Source of the DNA: Liolophura sinensis
Taxonomy: Eukaryota > Mollusca > Polyplacophora > Chitonida > Chitonidae
Assembly (NCBI RefSeq): GCF_032854445.1
Contig: NC_088297.1
Span: 3,285,991-3,349,990, forward strand
Direction of reading: 5' to 3'
Length of the DNA: 64,000 nucleotides
Below the pieces are notes generated by a model. It was not told the DNA's origin. It saw only the letters and a program-made list of their open reading frames with translations, and did no database searches. Positions 9,801-18,977 of this stretch are shown piece after piece. The number at the start of each line of letters is the position of its first letter. The stretch's first letter is position 1. The position numbers were made by a program, and so were the translations under genes.

Positions 9801-12638
9801 CAGAATTTAAAATTCCTTCATAATACCTACTTTTTGGTACTGGAAGGTGAAATTTTGACACATTTGTCTGAAGATAACATTAATGAGGTGGACGAAATTT
9901 TAATTTCTAAGGCCGAAAAATGAGCTTTAATGTCGTATTTCACATTTTGACCTATATTAAAGTCAGAAATGGCTTGGTGGAGTGAGCCCCTGGTGAATTA
10001 ATTAAGTTCTATTTTTTCCTTTTTGTTAAGTTGCTTCCTTTAAAATCACTAACTGAGCCGCAATGTGGCTTCAGCCCCATTTTTTGAACAACGATCTTTC
10101 GAGATTTTCCTTCTTTCATTGCTCTCTGGGCCTTGGTAGCAATACATGTAAGCGATTGACTATCTCGTTCGTGTAGTGTTACATGAAGTTCACTTGAGAC
10201 AGATTACCTTCAGTCAGTATTCTATGTGGCAGGTGTAAAAGTTTGTCATGTAGTTACCAAAGGTTTTTGTTTTTATCCTGGATCTCGGGTTTCCTCCACC
10301 CATGGTATTTATACTGCCTGCTATTGTGAAGTGAATTTTAAATATTCTTGAAGTAAACAATGTTATTAAGATTCCCTGGACAGAAAAGACTTCACATCTT
10401 GTCAGTCTTATTCTCCACATAACATGAATAAGGACACAGCTGCAAATCCCTGGATGAAACCGTGACAGGATTTATAGGCCCCAGTCAAATAAGTAAATAA
10501 TATATATAGAAAATTCTAGGAATATAAACCTTTACAAAATGTATGTATTACTCGGCTTGTGTGTATTATTATAAGCTGATATATTAGCTGTTAACCTCCT
10601 CAGAAACTGTGAATGTAGAAGGTAAAATTATTGGACATGTGAATGCATGGAGCACTATAAGGCAGGGAATGTGGGTGAAAAGCTTGGAAAAGCTGGGATC
10701 TCAACAACTCAATTCATTTGCATTCACTCTTCCAGGATCAGGAGATCTGCCATCTGATAGCTTGTCAACCAACAGCTCTTAAGGCCGTCCGCTTGCAGGC
10801 TCTTGTACCCTCCAGCCTTACCCGGAAGGATGTTGGAGACCCCCTGGACAAGCTCAATGTAAGTGATCTACATAAACAGTAGATCTGGAGTTCAATCCTG
10901 AATGTAAAAGAAAAGCTAACATATAAAGTACATAAGGTGCATCATATGGACAATGGAGCACTGTTCGCAGAAATACTTTTGTTTATTTTTTCAAATTTTC
11001 TGAAGAGTGATGGAAGGCATTCAAATACTTGAATACTGTGGTGGGCTTTATGAGCCATATTGAAGGTATCTAGGAACTCTGACATCACACCACCTTTTTT
11101 CCTGATGTTCACCAGAAGGAAGGCATTTTTGAAAACATTGTTTCAGTGTCGTGTTTAGAGTTGGAAAACCTTCCTGTGGTGTGAGAGTCCCTTAACTCTG
11201 ATAGTGTGGTCCATAAAACCCACCATAGCATTCAAATGTTTGAACGCCTTTCACTCTTTTCACAATAATCTAAAAGAATGAATAAAAGTATATTTATGCA
11301 AAGTTTTTAGTGGTCTATTTATTGATACCTACTTTGATACCTATTTTTTTTACCTACTTTGAGTCTTTTCCTTTAACTAAAGGTCGTTTCGCTTGGTACT
11401 ACATAAACCTTGCTAGGCACTCAGAGTACCGATAAGAGGATTCAAGTAAGGTGTTTAAGGTGAATGTGTTTGAAAACTGAAGTGGGCTCTTAAAGAGCTT
11501 CTCAAGCCATACGGGGGAAGGTCTGCCAGCAACCTGCGGATGGTCATGGGTTTCCCCCAGGCTTTGCCCAGTTTCCTCCCACCATAATGCTGGCCGCCGT
11601 CTTCTAAGTGAAATATTCTTGAGTACGCTGTAAAACACCATTCAAATATAAAGAGCTACTTCAGTGTCAAGGCCTGTATGTCTGAAAGCAGGGTTAAATG
11701 ATACAGATCAAGATGGTATAAATTGCTTTACTAAATCTTCAAAAAATCGCATGTATTAAAACCACTGTTTCGGAGTTACGGAGAATAATATGAAAACAAA
11801 AGTTTTCTGTCAATTCAAAGTTTGTCTCGGTGTGACAGCATGCAGGAACACGTCGTACAAACGACGTCGCACCTTCACACGCGCATTAAGTTATTCCAGC
11901 TAACTCCCTTACTTGACGTCACATCTGCCTACTTCGTCGTCACATAAGGAATATTATCAGGTTACAAAAGGAAACTTTTAAGAAAACTGACGAAGATATT
12001 GTTTTTTCAGGACTTCTCATTTATAGGGGTTAAAATGAATTATTCGCCTTAAATATTTTTGAACTGTAGCTTTAGGTCGGTTCTCTAGCGTATCCTACGT
12101 TTAAGTCACATAAAGGCCTTAAACTGATTTTTTTTTATTCAAGTGCCTTTCATCATTTCAAGTTTTTCTAAGAGATTAATCAAACTTCACAGAAAACTCT
12201 TTCAATTGGCCTTTTAAGTTTTGCCTGTAAAAATGCACTTTCAAACGAACGTAAAGGCTTTAAAATGAGGATTTTAATTCCAATGCATTTCATCGTGTCA
12301 AGTTTTTTTACGAGATGAATCAAACTTCACAGAAAACTCTTCAGTGGCCATATAAGGTGGAAGGCTCAATGAGAATCGAGCAAAATGTGTCACTTGAAAA
12401 CAACCCAAAGTTAGGTAAAATATCATAATGTAGGGAAGTGGATAATCATTTTAGGAACATGAAAACCTGAAAGTTCTGTCTATAAAATTGTCTTAAGAAA
12501 TCACAAATTTCAATTGATGGGATTATTTTAAAATCAAAAGGAACTTAGTTGTAACATGTACAGTATATTTTGCAGAGGCACCGTATTGAATCCCTGCTGG
12601 AAGACGAGCGGGGTTTACTGACAAACAGAATAGCATGA
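3874..12638 (+). CDS. Unrecognised small charged protein, seven exons, putative ciliary gene
   Basis: Exons are 3874-3879 (ATG GGG, then GTGAGT), 6150-6293, 7571-7651, 8719-8790, 9113-9170, 10736-10858 and 12576-12638 (stop TGA), all with AG/GT borders. Exon 2 reads DTLPPINKGH to TPLQRSRYLA; exon 3 starts YEDPDKVAAE; exon 4 holds NRDEITEEDLQERDKN; exon 5 AAEARNRLRIMRLRYQANR; exon 6 starts DQEICHLIACQPTALKAVRL; exon 7 ends DERGLLTNRIA. The product of about 181 residues is highly charged, probably helical, with no signal peptide or membrane segment. I do not recognise the family. The start has G at -3 and +4. Summed exon length is 547 bases, one more than a whole number of codons: exon 3 ends in phase 0 while exon 4 needs phase 2. 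Either the A9 run at 7634-7642 has one base too many, or a small exon was missed. The upstream X-box suggests a cilium role. Confidence 0.72.
4651..4883. mobile_element. MITE-like element with about 60-bp terminal inverted repeats
   Basis: The left end (ATCATATGCCCCTGCTCACT...) and the reverse complement of the right end (ACCATATGCCCCTATTCACT...) match over roughly 60 bases including TTTATTATAGYCATGAA. The 230-bp size with long inverted ends and no ORF is typical of a non-autonomous DNA transposon. It lies in intron 1 of the plus-strand gene. No target-site duplication was identified. Confidence 0.6.
5340..5519 (+). mobile_element. SINE-A copy, 5' part degenerate
   Basis: The 3' portion of the SINE-A family is clear: a segment like CAACCTGCGGATGGTTGTGG, then CATAATGCTGGCTGCCGTC, then a tail resembling AAAACACCAATCAAACAAA. 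The tRNA-like head is eroded. Confidence 0.6.
6327..6556 (+). mobile_element. SINE-A copy, old and diverged
   Basis: Starts 34 bases after exon 2 of the plus-strand gene. A tRNA-like head (TTGGTTAGCGTTCTAGTACA; GAATTCAAGTTCAGA as B box) is followed by GCAGATGGTTAAGGG, AGAATGCTAGCTGCCGT and an AATCAAATAACTAAATAAA tail. Many substitutions mark it as old. Confidence 0.55.
6876..6975 (+). mobile_element. SINE-B 5' fragment (tRNA-like head)
   Basis: The segment carries an A box (ATCTCAGTTAGTAGAG), a loop TTTGGGA and a B-box-like stretch, followed by GTCGCACCTAACACATTAAA, closely paralleling the start of the complete SINE-B at 34186. It ends where the 53-bp minisatellite begins. It is not a tRNA gene: there is no acceptor-stem pairing. 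Confidence 0.5.
6972..7500. repeat. Minisatellite, 53-bp unit, about ten copies
   Basis: The word CAATATTT recurs at 7048, 7101, 7154 and 7207 and onward at 53-base steps; each unit contains TTCTCTTCTCTCCATGTACA and TTTGGATTTGACACAA or a variant. The array occupies most of intron 2 of the plus-strand gene and starts at the end of a SINE-B head. The open frames inside it are by-products of periodicity. Confidence 0.85.
7824..8030 (+). mobile_element. Dispersed ~200-bp repeat R, copy 1
   Basis: Shares with copies at 8480, 53700 and 62550 the words GTGTAGRCTGATAAAATTA, AAATTGGCCAATCCA and TGCATAAATTGCGCTGAAAG. It begins with ATTCTTCAAC and ends with its inverse GTTGAAGAAT, so it looks like a MITE with short terminal inverted repeats. 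Lies in intron 3 of the plus-strand gene. Confidence 0.55.
8480..8660 (-). mobile_element. Dispersed repeat R, copy 2 (inverted relative to copy 1)
   Basis: The reverse complement matches the repeat at 7824-8030 (CTTCAACCTTTTACCATG, GTGTAGACTGACAAAATT). With copy 1 it forms an inverted pair about 450 bases apart just upstream of exon 4 of the plus-strand gene. Its far end is eroded. Confidence 0.5.
9075..9106 (+). repeat. Three 10-bp repeats at the exon 5 acceptor
   Basis: GTTTACCTGT occurs three times in tandem directly before the CCTCCAG acceptor of exon 5 of the plus-strand gene, so the repeat makes up most of the upstream tract of this splice site. Confidence 0.6.
9335..9488 (+). mobile_element. 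SINE-A copy, 5'-truncated
   Basis: Contains CGTGGGAAGGTCTGCCAGCA, CCCACCATAATGCTGGCCGC and the CACTAATCAAATAAA tail. The tRNA-like head is missing. Intron 5 of the plus-strand gene. Confidence 0.7.
9672..9738 (+). repeat. Short tandem repeat, 14-bp unit, about five copies
   Basis: CTAATCCGTCTCTC and close variants repeat from 9672 to 9738, framed by ATTAATCTGTC and AATCCCAGG. Confidence 0.75.
9763..9993. mobile_element. MITE with about 38-bp terminal inverted repeats
   Basis: The left end CCAGGGGCTGATTCCACAAA and the reverse complement of the right end CCAGGGGCTCACTCCACCAA match closely and continue for about 38 bases to TCTGACTTTA or ATAAGTCAG. It is 231 bp with no coding capacity, in intron 5 of the plus-strand gene. 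Confidence 0.65.
11503..11650 (+). mobile_element. SINE-A copy, 5'-truncated
   Basis: Shows GGGAAGGTCTGCCAGCAACC, CCACCATAATGCTGGCCGCC and a tail ATTCAAATA. Located in intron 6 of the plus-strand gene. Confidence 0.65.
12103..12355 (+). repeat. Diverged tandem pair, about 120-bp unit
   Basis: Two adjacent blocks share AAAGGCYTTAAAMTGA, GCMTTTCATC and AATCAAACTTCACAGAAAAC in the same order and spacing. They lie in intron 6 of the plus-strand gene, about 220 bases before its last exon. Confidence 0.6.
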
Positions 12639-14985
12639 TCCTGTGAGGCTGGAAGCTGGAGCTGGAGCTGGAGCTGGAAACTGGAAACATGTAGCTGGAG
12701 AGTCCATTGGTGTTTTTTTACTCACAATTTACATGTAGTCAATCTTTATTATGTTGTATCCATACACTAGGTAATCAAACCGATCTCCAGTTTAGGAGGT
12801 AGAATGCTACGTTTTCTGTTACATAATAGAGAATCGTGTTGAAGATCTTACTAAGTAAGCCAAAGAGCTATTTGTATATTTTGTTTAATTATTTATGTTT
12901 TCACAAGATCGTTTGTATTGTTGCTCAATGGTTTTTTCTACAGCTAGTTTTTCAGCACAATTTTTTACATCAGACCTCTAACTCTTTCTTACAAATGCTT
13001 ACAACGTATGTGTTTTGATTCTGTGAATATTTATTAATGTCAGGTGAAATACAAGTTCCAGTAAACTTCATCATTATCAAACTGTTTCAATCCTGTGATT
13101 TGTGAGTTTCTTAACTTTGTTTACTAACTGAAGGCTTCTTTAAGTATTAGATATTCCTCCAGACAAACAGTGTATGTAATGTACTTTTTCACATGCACAG
13201 ATTACTGCATATTTTTTTATCTTGTCATACAACTTAATTTAAAAGAAAAATAAGAAGTGTCAAAATTTTGTGTATGCTGGTATACATGGAATTGTAAGCT
13301 ATTGTAAAAAAAAAAAACAAAAAAAAAACATTCTTGACATTGTAAGTCAAGAAACAGTACTTGTTATGAGTAAAGCTATTGTATAAAACGGATTGTTTTG
13401 CTTAATACATCAAATTTAATAATCATGGCAAATTTGTGATTTAAATAATTTTTGTCACCAGAAATACATTGTGGTATTCTCATGTTAAAATTCCTTGTCT
13501 GTTTCTTATATCCATTTTGTTCCCTATTTTTTGTTCGCTTCATTGTTATTTTGATGGGGGTTTTTGATGCTAATTTTATTCATTCGCCAAGAAAATTCCT
13601 TTCGTTTTTTGGACCAGGTTAAAAACTGTTGACTGCTTCTCTTTGTAGTCCGCCAGACAAAAATCGAAATAGAAGAAAACAAAAATTCAAAACGCATAAG
13701 ATAAGATTCACGAAAATTTTGTTGCCAAATTTTAAACAGCTACGATTTGTAGTTTTCTTGAAAACGGACAAAGCACTGCACGACAAGAATAATTTTAATA
13801 TTACCAGCAAGGTGTCAGCTAAGATGCATCATAAATGGAAGCTCTTGGCGAGTTGACTGGCACCGACTCTGTCCGGTTGTTATGTTCACTTTAAAGATGG
13901 TCCTGTCCCGAGAGTCTTTTTTTGTACATGTATTAGTGGATTGACTTCATGGCCTCTGAAATGTCATAACTTCCTGATGTAAATGTGACTATGACTGAAA
14001 AGCAAAAAAAAAAAAAAAAAAACTCTTACATGAACAAAACGTCCTATAAAAAACCATTAAATATTGTCCGGGAAAATAGTTTGATTTACTTTTTGAGAAT
14101 ATCTTTCGACCCAGTAAAAAGCATTTGAAACTGTCTCCTTTTTCTGAAAATGTTGAGCCCATTGATGTCACTTCATCTTTTTGCCGTCTGACACACATAG
14201 CTTGCTATATTTCACCATTAAAAATGTAGCTACATTTAGAACTATAAACGCATTCAACAAATGGACATTGGAATGAATTATTCCAAGCCAAAAGTAATTC
14301 TGAGACGTCACTGATACCCTCTGGGATCCCAGCATTCCATCATTGAATCCTATGTTTTAAATGCATTTTACTCGTTTAGAAAAAAAAATCTAAAGAAATA
14401 AATCAAGCTATTTTCCAGGACAGCGTTTAATGGTCGTTCATCTGATAAGTACTTTATTTCACTGTTTTCGGTGCCTTTACCAAAGGTAACCCGTAAACAC
14501 TGACGTTTTACGATGAACTGTTTATGCCATGTTGTGAAACACTGCACATGACGTTCGAGATTCTGGTGTGATGGTAACAGACTGTAAATGACGTATTTCC
14601 ACACAAAATGCAGATATAGATTTAGTAGGATTCAACGTGTATATTCATCGTAGACATATTATTAGAGCTGGCACGTTCAGCATCTAAAACAATCCGTGGT
14701 GTCACTGTGCTTCTGCTTGCACAATGTGGCCCCAAAGGTCCACCATTGTCGTGTGCATTCACTGTAAAGGATGGTGCTGCGTGTTCTTTGAAGCTTGAAA
14801 GGATCGAAGCTAGAGTGTCTAATATGTAATTCATGCGTGTCCTTTCAAGAAGGAAGACAAGCATCCCTCGAGCGTCCTTTTCGCTGACCTAATTCTACTC
14901 TACCATGGTGTTAAGGGGACATATGAGCTGCATATAGGTATTAGTTATAGTTACATCTAACAGACCTTCCTAATATTACATCTAA

Positions 14986-14989
<4 letters not shown>

Positions 14990-15052
<63 letters not shown>
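14990..15052. repeat. (AT)n microsatellite, copy 1
   Basis: Uninterrupted AT repeat. The counterpart in copy 2 (22055-22147) is longer and broken by a GTAT. Confidence 0.95.
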
Positions 15053-15058
<6 letters not shown>

Positions 15059-15099
15059 TTATTATATATCTATTAGGCCGATGGGGTTCGTACGTACGT

Positions 15100-15482
15100 C
15101 ATCGTACGTCGTACGCACGGCGGCTAGCATTATGGTGGGAGGAAACTGGGCAGACCCCGGGGTGAAACTCACGACCACCCGCAGGTTGCTGAAAGACCTT
15201 CCTACGTACGGTTGGAGAGGAAGCCAGCATGAGCTGGACTTGCACTCACAGCGTCTGCATTGTTGAGAGGCTTCTGGGAAATTACGTTGCAATAGTGCGC
15301 TAACCAGCTGAGCCACGGAGGCCATTCCAACCGTACGTGTCCAGGTCTGTCAACAACATGCGGATGATCGTGAGATTCCCCCGTGCTCTGCCCGGTTTTC
15401 TCCCACCATGCTGCTGGCCGACGTTGTATAAGTGATTTATTCTTGAGTATATCGTAAAACACTAATCAAATAAATAAATAAA
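15100..15482. mobile_element. Head-to-head pair of SINE-A copies (copy 1)
   Basis: A minus-strand SINE-A (15100-15322, from GGCGGCTAGCATTATGGTGG to CTGAGCCACGGAGGCC) is directly followed by a 5'-truncated plus-strand SINE-A (15323-15482, ending AACACTAATCAAATAAATAA). The minus copy keeps both pol III boxes (reverse complement TGGCTCAGCTGG; GAGTGCAAGTCCAGC). The same pair is at 22193-22569. Confidence 0.75.
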
Positions 15483-15588
15483 ATATAATAGGAGAGTTAA
15501 CGTGTAAATTTATATTAAGAATTAAAATAATTTACATTCGTGATTTGCTCAGTTCCCGTACGTCCCATACATAGTGCAATTAGCGTAG

Positions 15589-16000
15589 ACTTAGTGATTC
15601 AGCAGAGCGTCCGCTTCGGGAGCGGTAAATCCAGCGTCATTCCTGGGTCGGGTCACACTTAAGACCCTACAAGAGGGAGTTGTAACTTCCTCGCTTGGCT
15701 TTCAGCATGAGGGGGATAGTGCAACGACTGGTTGACCCGTATCAGTATAATGGATCGGGGGGGGGGGGGGGGGGGGGGGCGCTTGCCTTCGGTAAGGCGT
15801 CTCAGTGAAGCAGCACTGGATAAAAGAGCGGTGGAAATCCGTCACTTAGTGAGTAAGTGCTTGGGGTTTAACGCCGTACTTAACAATTTTTTTCAGTCAA
15901 ATGACGATGAAGGAATCCTTAGAGTGCATGCAATGTGCCTCCTCGTTGCAGGACGGATTTCTACCGCTCCTGAAACAGCACTCTCTTAGTGATTCACGGA
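15589..16000. mobile_element. Tail-to-tail SINE-B hybrid with poly-G run (copy 1)
   Basis: A plus-strand SINE-B (15589-15848: GCAGAGCGTCCGCTTCGGGA, then CCTGGGTCGGGTCACACTTA, interrupted by a G run at 15757-15779) breaks off after GGTGGAAATCCGTC. It continues as an inverted SINE-B 3' half (15849-16000: GTGCTTGGGGTTTAACGCCG, GACGATGAAGGAATCCTTAG). The counterpart is 22677-23075 in copy 2. Confidence 0.7.
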
Positions 16001-16539
16001 TGTCCGTTACTTTATTATTAATACAAGTGATGTTTACAGTGTGTGTTCATGCGCATAGGCCTACACACAGACATACATATATATATATATGGGTGATTTG
16101 TAGATTCCTGCGTTACAGGTATCTTCAGCTATCATTCTATGCAGACCGACCAGAGACAGGTATGTTACAAATTAAGGCTTTTTGACAAACAATCCATATT
16201 GGATATAATCAAATCAAATTTTCAGTCTTTACCTATATAGGATAGCTCAAATTATCGCTATTCAGAAAGTGTCAGACATCCACTTCTACTGTTTTATGTA
16301 TGGTTTTAAAATGATTTTAAAGACTGACAATGTTATAATGCGACCAGCTTTAAAATAAAATTTGGAACTTTATAGGAACACGAGATTGTGAAAAGTAAAT
16401 TTTTTTTGCTATTGTAACAGCAATATATTGTAATAGTTTTTGTAAGACTATCAGATCTATCACTTTGTGTAATTATTATTATTTTTTTAAATTTATTTAT
16501 TTAATTAATTGACGTTTTCCACCGCACTCACTTATATTT

Positions 16540-16700
16540 CAGTATTTCACTTATATACGACGACGGCTAGCATTATAATGATACGAAATCAGTCAGAGCC
16601 CGTGGGAATCCACGACTGTCCTCTAGCTGCTGTCATGCCTTCTCACGTACGACACGAGAGGAAGCCAGCATGAGATAGACTTGAGCTCACAGTTATCGCA
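16540..16700 (-). mobile_element. SINE-A copy, old (copy 1)
   Basis: TATTTCACTTATATACGACG, GGCTAGCATTATAATG and GAGAGGAAGCCAGCATGAGA identify a diverged SINE-A on the minus strand. Same position in copy 2 at about 23622-23782. Confidence 0.5.
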
Positions 16701-16985
16701 TTGGTTCTGAATCTTTGTGCCGTTCTTGCACGCTATAACATCTGGGCCCCTCAAACTATATTTATAGTGTGGCAAGCCATCGCACCTGCAATAACACATC
16801 CTTCTCTTTAATTGTCGGTATAAATATTCTATCTGACATTTATATAAGATTTTGTCACTAAATTTATTACCCGTACCCACTTCGATGTTGTTTTTATAAC
16901 GCGCTCACTTTAGCCATGTACAACTTGTTCTCATTCGGAGTTGTGTTTATATAACAGATACTTGAACTTTGCAGGCCTATATATA

Positions 16986-16987
<2 letters not shown>

Positions 16988-17019
<32 letters not shown>
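16988..17019. repeat. (TTA)n microsatellite, about 10 units (copy 1)
   Basis: The counterpart at 24076-24143 has more than twice as many units, one of the clearest length differences between the two duplicon copies. Confidence 0.95.
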
Positions 17020-17170
17020 CGTTCTGATATTGTTTGGCACGCGCATGGTGATAGCCACATGGTGCGTCACTGTTTGTTTAGTCGGTACTGAAACCACAGT
17101 GTTGTGTTTCAATGGATACGCTATTACATTTAGAGTATAACTTTGAAAATGATTTTTGAAAGCATTTACT

Positions 17171-17554
17171 TCAAAGTGCATGGTCATGGTAGGATATACG
17201 CATCCCGAATGTTACGAAACATTCTTTATCAAAATTATATCTGTAGTCATCAGTATTGCTCGAAACATACTTATAGTTGAAATTTATCGCTTCCCTATCT
17301 TTAAGCAAGTTTGATGTGTTTTCATAAAGCCTTGACGGCAAAGAGCTTATACTCGGTAATCTTCCTTGAATGACATCACTTTCAGGAGAACCCTTCCCGC
17401 CTGTCCTTGTCACGTAATGCCTAGACAGGCCCTGCTTCTCGTCGATAAAACAGACTTTTATATTTAGACTGAGGGAAACTGCATTCCGCTCATAAACTCT
17501 CACTCGTTCAAAAAAAATCTTCTTTAAATCCGGTTGCGTGAGTGATGACGAATC
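17171..17554 (-). other. Unexplained 127-codon open frame (copy 1)
   Basis: Open from the stop at 17555-17557 down to a TGA at 17171. The product looks protein-like in composition (contains SLNIKVCFIDEKQ, RHYVTRTGGKGSPESD, FVTFGMRISYHDHAL) and is not repeat-derived. I do not recognise it and no good start or acceptor is visible. In copy 2 (24295-24678) it stays open with several amino-acid changes. It could be a terminal exon, a gene relic or chance. Confidence 0.25.
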
Positions 17555-17704
17555 TCATTTTCATCAATACAACGAAATAAATCCGTTGTCATTTACAAGA
17601 AAAGCCATTTCTATTAAAAAGAAATAAATGCGCAATCATGAAGATGGTGATTTGTTATATATAGATCGATGAAAATGCAATTGATCATCAGCCTGAAAAT
17701 GGAT

Positions 17705-17896
17705 TTAACGGCCGATTTTAATCCAGGCGAGTGTATCTAATATAACACCTCCTATTGCTGATGAAAACAAGCTATATTTTGGCAGATTGAATTTCTCTAT
17801 ATCGCGAGCTTCTCTTGATGAAATTTTAACTGTATTTGGGTCGAATGCATCTTTGTATATAGCTAAACTGAAGGGTAAAAAAATATAAGGATACAT
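17705..17896 (-). other. Unexplained 63-codon open frame (copy 1)
   Basis: Encodes MYPYIFLPFSLAIYKDAF... ending in LDTLAWIKIGR; open a further 11 codons upstream. It lies about 150 bases upstream (minus strand) of the 127-codon frame, so the two may be pieces of one decayed gene. The equivalent in copy 2 is 24829-25020. Not recognised. Confidence 0.22.
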
Positions 17897-18039
17897 TGTC
17901 TTTGTTAGTTCGATTATTTGGAGTCATTTGGTTATTTTGATCTCATCAGTTTCTAGCAACTTGTGTTACTGATGCCCTATCGATAACTCTGCCTGACCTG
18001 ATCGGTAAAAAAGCAGGCAAAATGTACTGACATTTTCTT

Positions 18040-18710
<671 letters not shown>

Positions 18711-18935
18711 GATCTCGTCTTCTCAATGTGTGGTTACAAATTTCAAGCCTTGTATTTCATCTGCTGTATTTTTAATCAGACATCAGTGGGAATAGGGCGT
18801 GTTTTTTAATCCCGTAAGGTGGCGCTAGTGTGAAGCAGGACCTCGACCTATTGTTACGTCAAGAATTATTGTTGTGCAACGTCTACAATGTTGCAATGTA
18901 TCAGTTTCTACTGCAACGTCGTTCTATCTCTATTG

Positions 18936-18977
18936 TGACGTCATAGTGATGCGTCATAGAACGAATATTTGACGTCA
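18936..18977. promoter_or_regulatory. Two TGACGTCA (CRE) palindromes (copy 1)
   Basis: Perfect TGACGTCA octamers at 18936-18943 and 18970-18977 with an additional TGCGTCA between them and a GGCGCC after them. Repeated in copy 2 at 25994-26001 and 26028-26035. They could be a CREB/ATF site cluster of an unidentified promoter or chance. Confidence 0.3.

Noticed and set aside
12836-13018. 60-codon frame repeated at 19928-20110 (MLKILLSKPKSYLYIL...)
   Set aside because: Its conservation is due only to the recent 7-kb duplication; it lies in the 3' UTR region of the plus-strand gene and has no other support.
15062-15462. Frames containing MASVAQLVSALLQRN or SLIQRRPA
   Set aside because: They translate SINE-A sequence; the same peptides recur wherever that SINE occurs (22167, 37094, 41488, 48232, 53995).
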